NCBI GenBank assembly: GCA_003161835.1
Contig: PMNO01000094.1
Coordinates: forward strand, 1 to 9,244
DNA: 9,244 nt
Reading direction: 5' to 3'
Origin: Myxococcales bacterium
GTDB taxonomy: Bacteria; Myxococcota_A; Polyangia; Fen-1088
The translations under genes and the position numbers were made by a program. Numbering within the stretch: the first letter of the stretch is position 1; every line of letters starts with the position of its first letter. Below are positions 7,461 through 9,244 of the stretch, piece after piece. The notes below the pieces were generated by a model. That model had not been told where the DNA came from, did no database searches, and worked only from the letters and a program-made list of their open reading frames with translations.

Positions 7461-8324
7461 TCAGCTCTTCTTGCTCCATTCGCCAAGCGCTTTCTTCACC
7501 TCGGCCTCGAGGAAAAACCCCGGGCCAGCCTTCTGGCCAAGGTCATACGCCCTTTGCGCCTGAGCGTGGGCTTCCTTGAAGTTGTTCTTCGCCGCCAGCA
7601 CGGATGCCTTGATCCACAGGTTGAACCAGTCCTCTTTCAGCGCGAGCGATTGCTCGATGTACTTCATCGCGCTGTCGTAGTCCTTCTTCGTCTCTTGCAT
7701 GTAGCGCGCCGCGTTCGCGTAGGTTCGCCATGTGTTGTCCAACGCATTGTTGATGTTCGCGATGGCCTGGTCGCCGGTATTCACCTTGATGGGAATCGAC
7801 ACGCGCAGCTTCTCCCATTCGATGTCTAGGGACGCTTTGTCGTCCGTGAAATCCGAAAACATGTACGCGAGTCGCTCGCGGTGCGGCGCCGGCTTGGCGT
7901 GAACCTTGACCCGCACGAGATCCAGCTCGGGCTTGTAGTCGCGGCCCGTGCCCGCTTGGTCGGGGTTCTTGTTCAGAATGACCGTCCACTCACCGCTCTT
8001 GGCTGGGATGGTGAATAGCGAATACGTTCCCGCGGGCACGGCTTTGTCGACGAACGTGACGTCCTTGCTGAAAGTTATCTTCGTCGCTTGATTCGCCCCC
8101 GTCCGCCACATCTTGTCGAACGGTACGAGCGCTCCCCATATCTTGCGTCCCTTCACCCCAGGAGAGCTGTAGTCGACTGAGATCTGGGTCAACCCAACGT
8201 CCTGCGAGACCTTCGCGAAGGGGCTGGGACGGGGAAGATCAACGTCCGCGAACGACTGCTGCGGCGCCAAGGACAGCACGAGTAGGAGCGCCAAAGAGGA
8301 ACCAACGCGGGTCATGCTCGACAT
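7461..8324 (-). CDS. Exported DUF2911 protein with a helical-repeat tail
   Basis: This is a 287-residue protein with a signal peptide (hydrophobic core about 9-20, cleavage probably after SFA near 26). Residues about 30-180 match the DUF2911 family, with DYSSPGVKGRKIWGALVPFD (51-70), MWRTGANQATKITF (72-85) and PAGTYSLFTIP (97-107). The rest (about 195-283) is alpha-helical, with two TPR-like helix pairs (KDYDSAMKYIEQSLAL, then NNFKEAHAQAQRAYDLG). DUF2911 has no established function; members are mostly exported proteins of Bacteroidota, Acidobacteriota and relatives. The ATG at 8322-8324 was chosen because AAAGGA lies 7 nt upstream and a signal peptide follows. The frame extends 177 codons further upstream, but that part runs through the intergenic region and antisense sequence. 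The gene converges on bshA. Periplasmic or outer-envelope location is inferred. Confidence 0.88.
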   Translation of the reverse strand: MSSMTRVGSSLALLLVLSLAPQQSFADVDLPRPSPFAKVSQDVGLTQISVDYSSPGVKGRKIWGALVPFDKMWRTGANQATKITFSKDVTFVDKAVPAGTYSLFTIPAKSGEWTVILNKNPDQAGTGRDYKPELDLVRVKVHAKPAPHRERLAYMFSDFTDDKASLDIEWEKLRVSIPIKVNTGDQAIANINNALDNTWRTYANAARYMQETKKDYDSAMKYIEQSLALKEDWFNLWIKASVLAAKNNFKEAHAQAQRAYDLGQKAGPGFFLEAEVKKALGEWSKKS

Positions 8325-8331
8325 AGGTTTT

Positions 8332-8337
8332 TCCTTT
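8332..8337 (-). promoter_or_regulatory. Ribosome binding site for the DUF2911 gene
   Basis: The minus strand reads AAAGGA within GAAAGGA, 7 nt before the ATG at 8324. It settles the start of the DUF2911 gene against the long upstream extension of the frame. Confidence 0.6.
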
Positions 8338-8353
8338 CGGAACGGGACCCTAT

Positions 8354-8380
8354 TCGCCTTGCTCACCCGACGCAAGGCGA
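8354..8380. other. Perfect 9-bp stem-loop upstream of the DUF2911 gene
   Basis: Arms TCGCCTTGC (8354-8362) and GCAAGGCGA (8372-8380) are exact inverted repeats around a 9-nt loop. On the minus strand the hairpin ends 29 nt before the DUF2911 ATG, so it could form in the 5' leader. It lies about 130 nt after the DUF2306 stop, so it could instead end that transcript, but no T-run follows on the minus strand. A protein-binding site is also possible. Confidence 0.45.
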
Positions 8381-8450
8381 TGGCCCGCGAGCGCGCATGC
8401 CGACATGCAACCGACCGCTCTGATGTGCGCGCTGAATCTATCGGGCTGTC

Positions 8451-8462
8451 TGTTTCGAAACA
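8451..8462. promoter_or_regulatory. 12-bp perfect palindrome, possible operator
   Basis: TGTTTCGAAACA is a perfect palindrome in the gap before the DUF2911 gene, about 127 bp upstream of its ATG. Such a site could bind a dimeric regulator. About two 12-bp palindromes are expected by chance in 9 kb, so the position rather than the pattern makes it worth listing. Confidence 0.25.
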
Positions 8463-8509
8463 TTCCGAGCAGCCATGGGAATACCGAACCTTGAGCGCGG
8501 CCGCCCTGA

Positions 8510-9154
8510 TCAAGCCGGAATTGCCCCGGCATTCACCCTTCGGGGCCTTCGCACAACCCACTCGGCCACGTAAACATTGATGAGCCATCCGGCGGCCATG
8601 AGCGCATCGCGTACCAGGCCACGCGGGGTGCCCACGAGCAAGAACCAGGGCAAATGGGTGAAGACTTGCGTGCCGGCGCCCATGCCGAGGGCATAGGTAC
8701 GAATCATCCAGACGCCGTGCTCGGGGTAGCGGCGGTGCTTCAGGGCGACTACCGCCATGATCAAGAACGCCAGCATGACGGTGCCGACGAGCCAGCGAAT
8801 GAAATAGAGAGTGGGGCCATCTCCCTCGACGTGAGGATACGTCTGCGTGATCCACAGTCCTGAAAGCCCGACAATGAAGGCCACCGGAATCAGAAGCCGA
8901 CCTGCGGCTCGGTGCCAGCGCAAATGCTTTCGGCGAAAGCTCTTGGGGAATTGAAACGCTCCCACTACGCCGAACAAAACAACCGCCACGATGTGTATCA
9001 CCACGGGGATTGGGTCGGCGAAAAACCGGGCATTGTCCGGTGTGATGTTTGTGCCTCTTGCGAGGGACACGAGGCGAGCGACTCCGGCCAAGGAGGGAAC
9101 CAGGCTGAGCAACAGCAGCGCGGCCAGCAGAATTCGATCCTTCTTGGGGTTCAT
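8510..9154 (-). CDS. DUF2306-family membrane protein
   Basis: This 214-residue protein has about six transmembrane helices (roughly 8-30, 49-69, 86-104, 118-138, 150-173 and 184-200). Histidines cluster in the loops: H54, KHLRWHRAAGR (76-86) and HRRYPEHGVWMIRTYALGMG (140-159). This pattern matches the DUF2306 family of predicted inner-membrane proteins, whose function is unknown. The conserved histidines resemble heme or metal ligands of other small membrane redox proteins, but that is speculation. The ATG at 9152-9154 places a short basic N-terminus right before the first helix, as expected, but no clear Shine-Dalgarno sequence precedes it. The frame is open further upstream, with a GTG at 9214, and continues to the window edge. 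Confidence 0.8.
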   Translation of the reverse strand: MNPKKDRILLAALLLLSLVPSLAGVARLVSLARGTNITPDNARFFADPIPVVIHIVAVVLFGVVGAFQFPKSFRRKHLRWHRAAGRLLIPVAFIVGLSGLWITQTYPHVEGDGPTLYFIRWLVGTVMLAFLIMAVVALKHRRYPEHGVWMIRTYALGMGAGTQVFTHLPWFLLVGTPRGLVRDALMAAGWLINVYVAEWVVRRPRRVNAGAIPA

Positions 9155-9244
9155 GGGCGTCCGGGTGGCGAGAGTGTCAAGGAAGGACGAGAGGGTGTCG
9201 AGAGGAACGCGCACGATGGCTTCGAGGTCCGCGGGAAGTGGCTT
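9155..9244 (-). other. Open frame upstream of the DUF2306 gene, possible N-terminal extension or upstream gene tail
   Basis: In the DUF2306 frame the minus strand is open from the window edge to the ATG at 9154 and reads PLPADLEAIVRVPLDTLSSF, then LDTLATRTP, which looks more like protein than the other two frames. It could be an N-terminal cytoplasmic extension or part of a fused upstream domain. One alternative frame ends in TGA overlapping the ATG as ATGA, as a translationally coupled upstream gene would. Ninety bases cannot decide. Confidence 0.3.

Larger units (their letters stand above)
8325..8509. other. Intergenic region between the DUF2306 and DUF2911 genes
   Basis: This 185-bp gap is the longest in the window. 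It holds the DUF2911 ribosome binding site, the 9-bp hairpin, the 12-bp palindrome and a smaller inverted repeat, GCATG-CCGA-CATGC (8395-8408). The minus strand has a TAGATT-like -10 near 8438, but no good -35 was found, so no promoter is called. Frames crossing the gap have no recognisable protein character. Confidence 0.5.

Noticed and set aside
8523..8546. GCCCCG/CGGGGC inverted repeat at the end of the DUF2306 gene as a terminator
   Set aside because: The 6-bp stem with a 12-nt loop lies within the coding sequence before the stop and has no T-run.
8314..8580. An 88-codon plus-strand frame in the intergenic region
   Set aside because: It has no ribosome binding site or recognisable composition, and overlaps both flanking minus-strand genes and the hairpin and palindrome region.
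8325..8855. A 177-codon N-terminal extension of the DUF2911 protein
   Set aside because: It crosses non-coding sequence and an out-of-frame part of the DUF2306 gene, whereas the start at 8324 has AAAGGA and a signal peptide directly after it.

Overview
This is a GC-rich, densely packed bacterial window. It holds six complete protein genes, a likely one-membrane-helix microprotein gene, and the 3' end of an eighth gene. No tRNA, rRNA, CRISPR array, insertion sequence or phage gene was seen. The gene set is bacillithiol synthesis genes, a large exported PIG-L (LmbE-like) hydrolase beside a sodium:solute symporter, a FucP-type sugar permease tail, and DUF2911 and DUF2306 proteins. That mix suggests a free-living soil or sediment Acidobacteriota, perhaps of the Vicinamibacteria type. 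This assignment is an inference from gene content and GC; there is no marker gene.

Layout. Bases 1-147 (+) are the C-terminus of an FucP-like MFS permease. It converges tail to tail on a minus-strand operon, and the two stop codons share the palindrome CTAG. Read 5' to 3', that operon (4561 down to 144) holds an 858-residue exported PIG-L family protein, a 54-residue single-helix microprotein that overlaps it by 11 bp, and a 559-residue SSS symporter starting 7 bp further on. Only 39 bp separate it from the divergent plus-strand pair bshC-bshA (4601-7455), which overlap through GTGA. bshA then converges, with a 5-bp gap, on a minus-strand gene for an exported DUF2911 protein with a helical-repeat tail (7461-8324). 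A 185-bp gap with a hairpin and a 12-bp palindrome follows, then a DUF2306 membrane protein on the minus strand (8510-9154).

How the genes work together. BshA joins GlcNAc to L-malate, a PIG-L type deacetylase (BshB) removes the acetyl group, and BshC adds cysteine to give bacillithiol. No small cytoplasmic BshB lies in the window. The neighbouring PIG-L protein carries a signal peptide and extra C-terminal domains, so it is a poor BshB candidate. It looks more like the exported enzyme of a 'hydrolyse outside, import through SSS' module with its own microprotein. That tightly coupled trio is the most interesting and least described element here. Its substrate is unknown.
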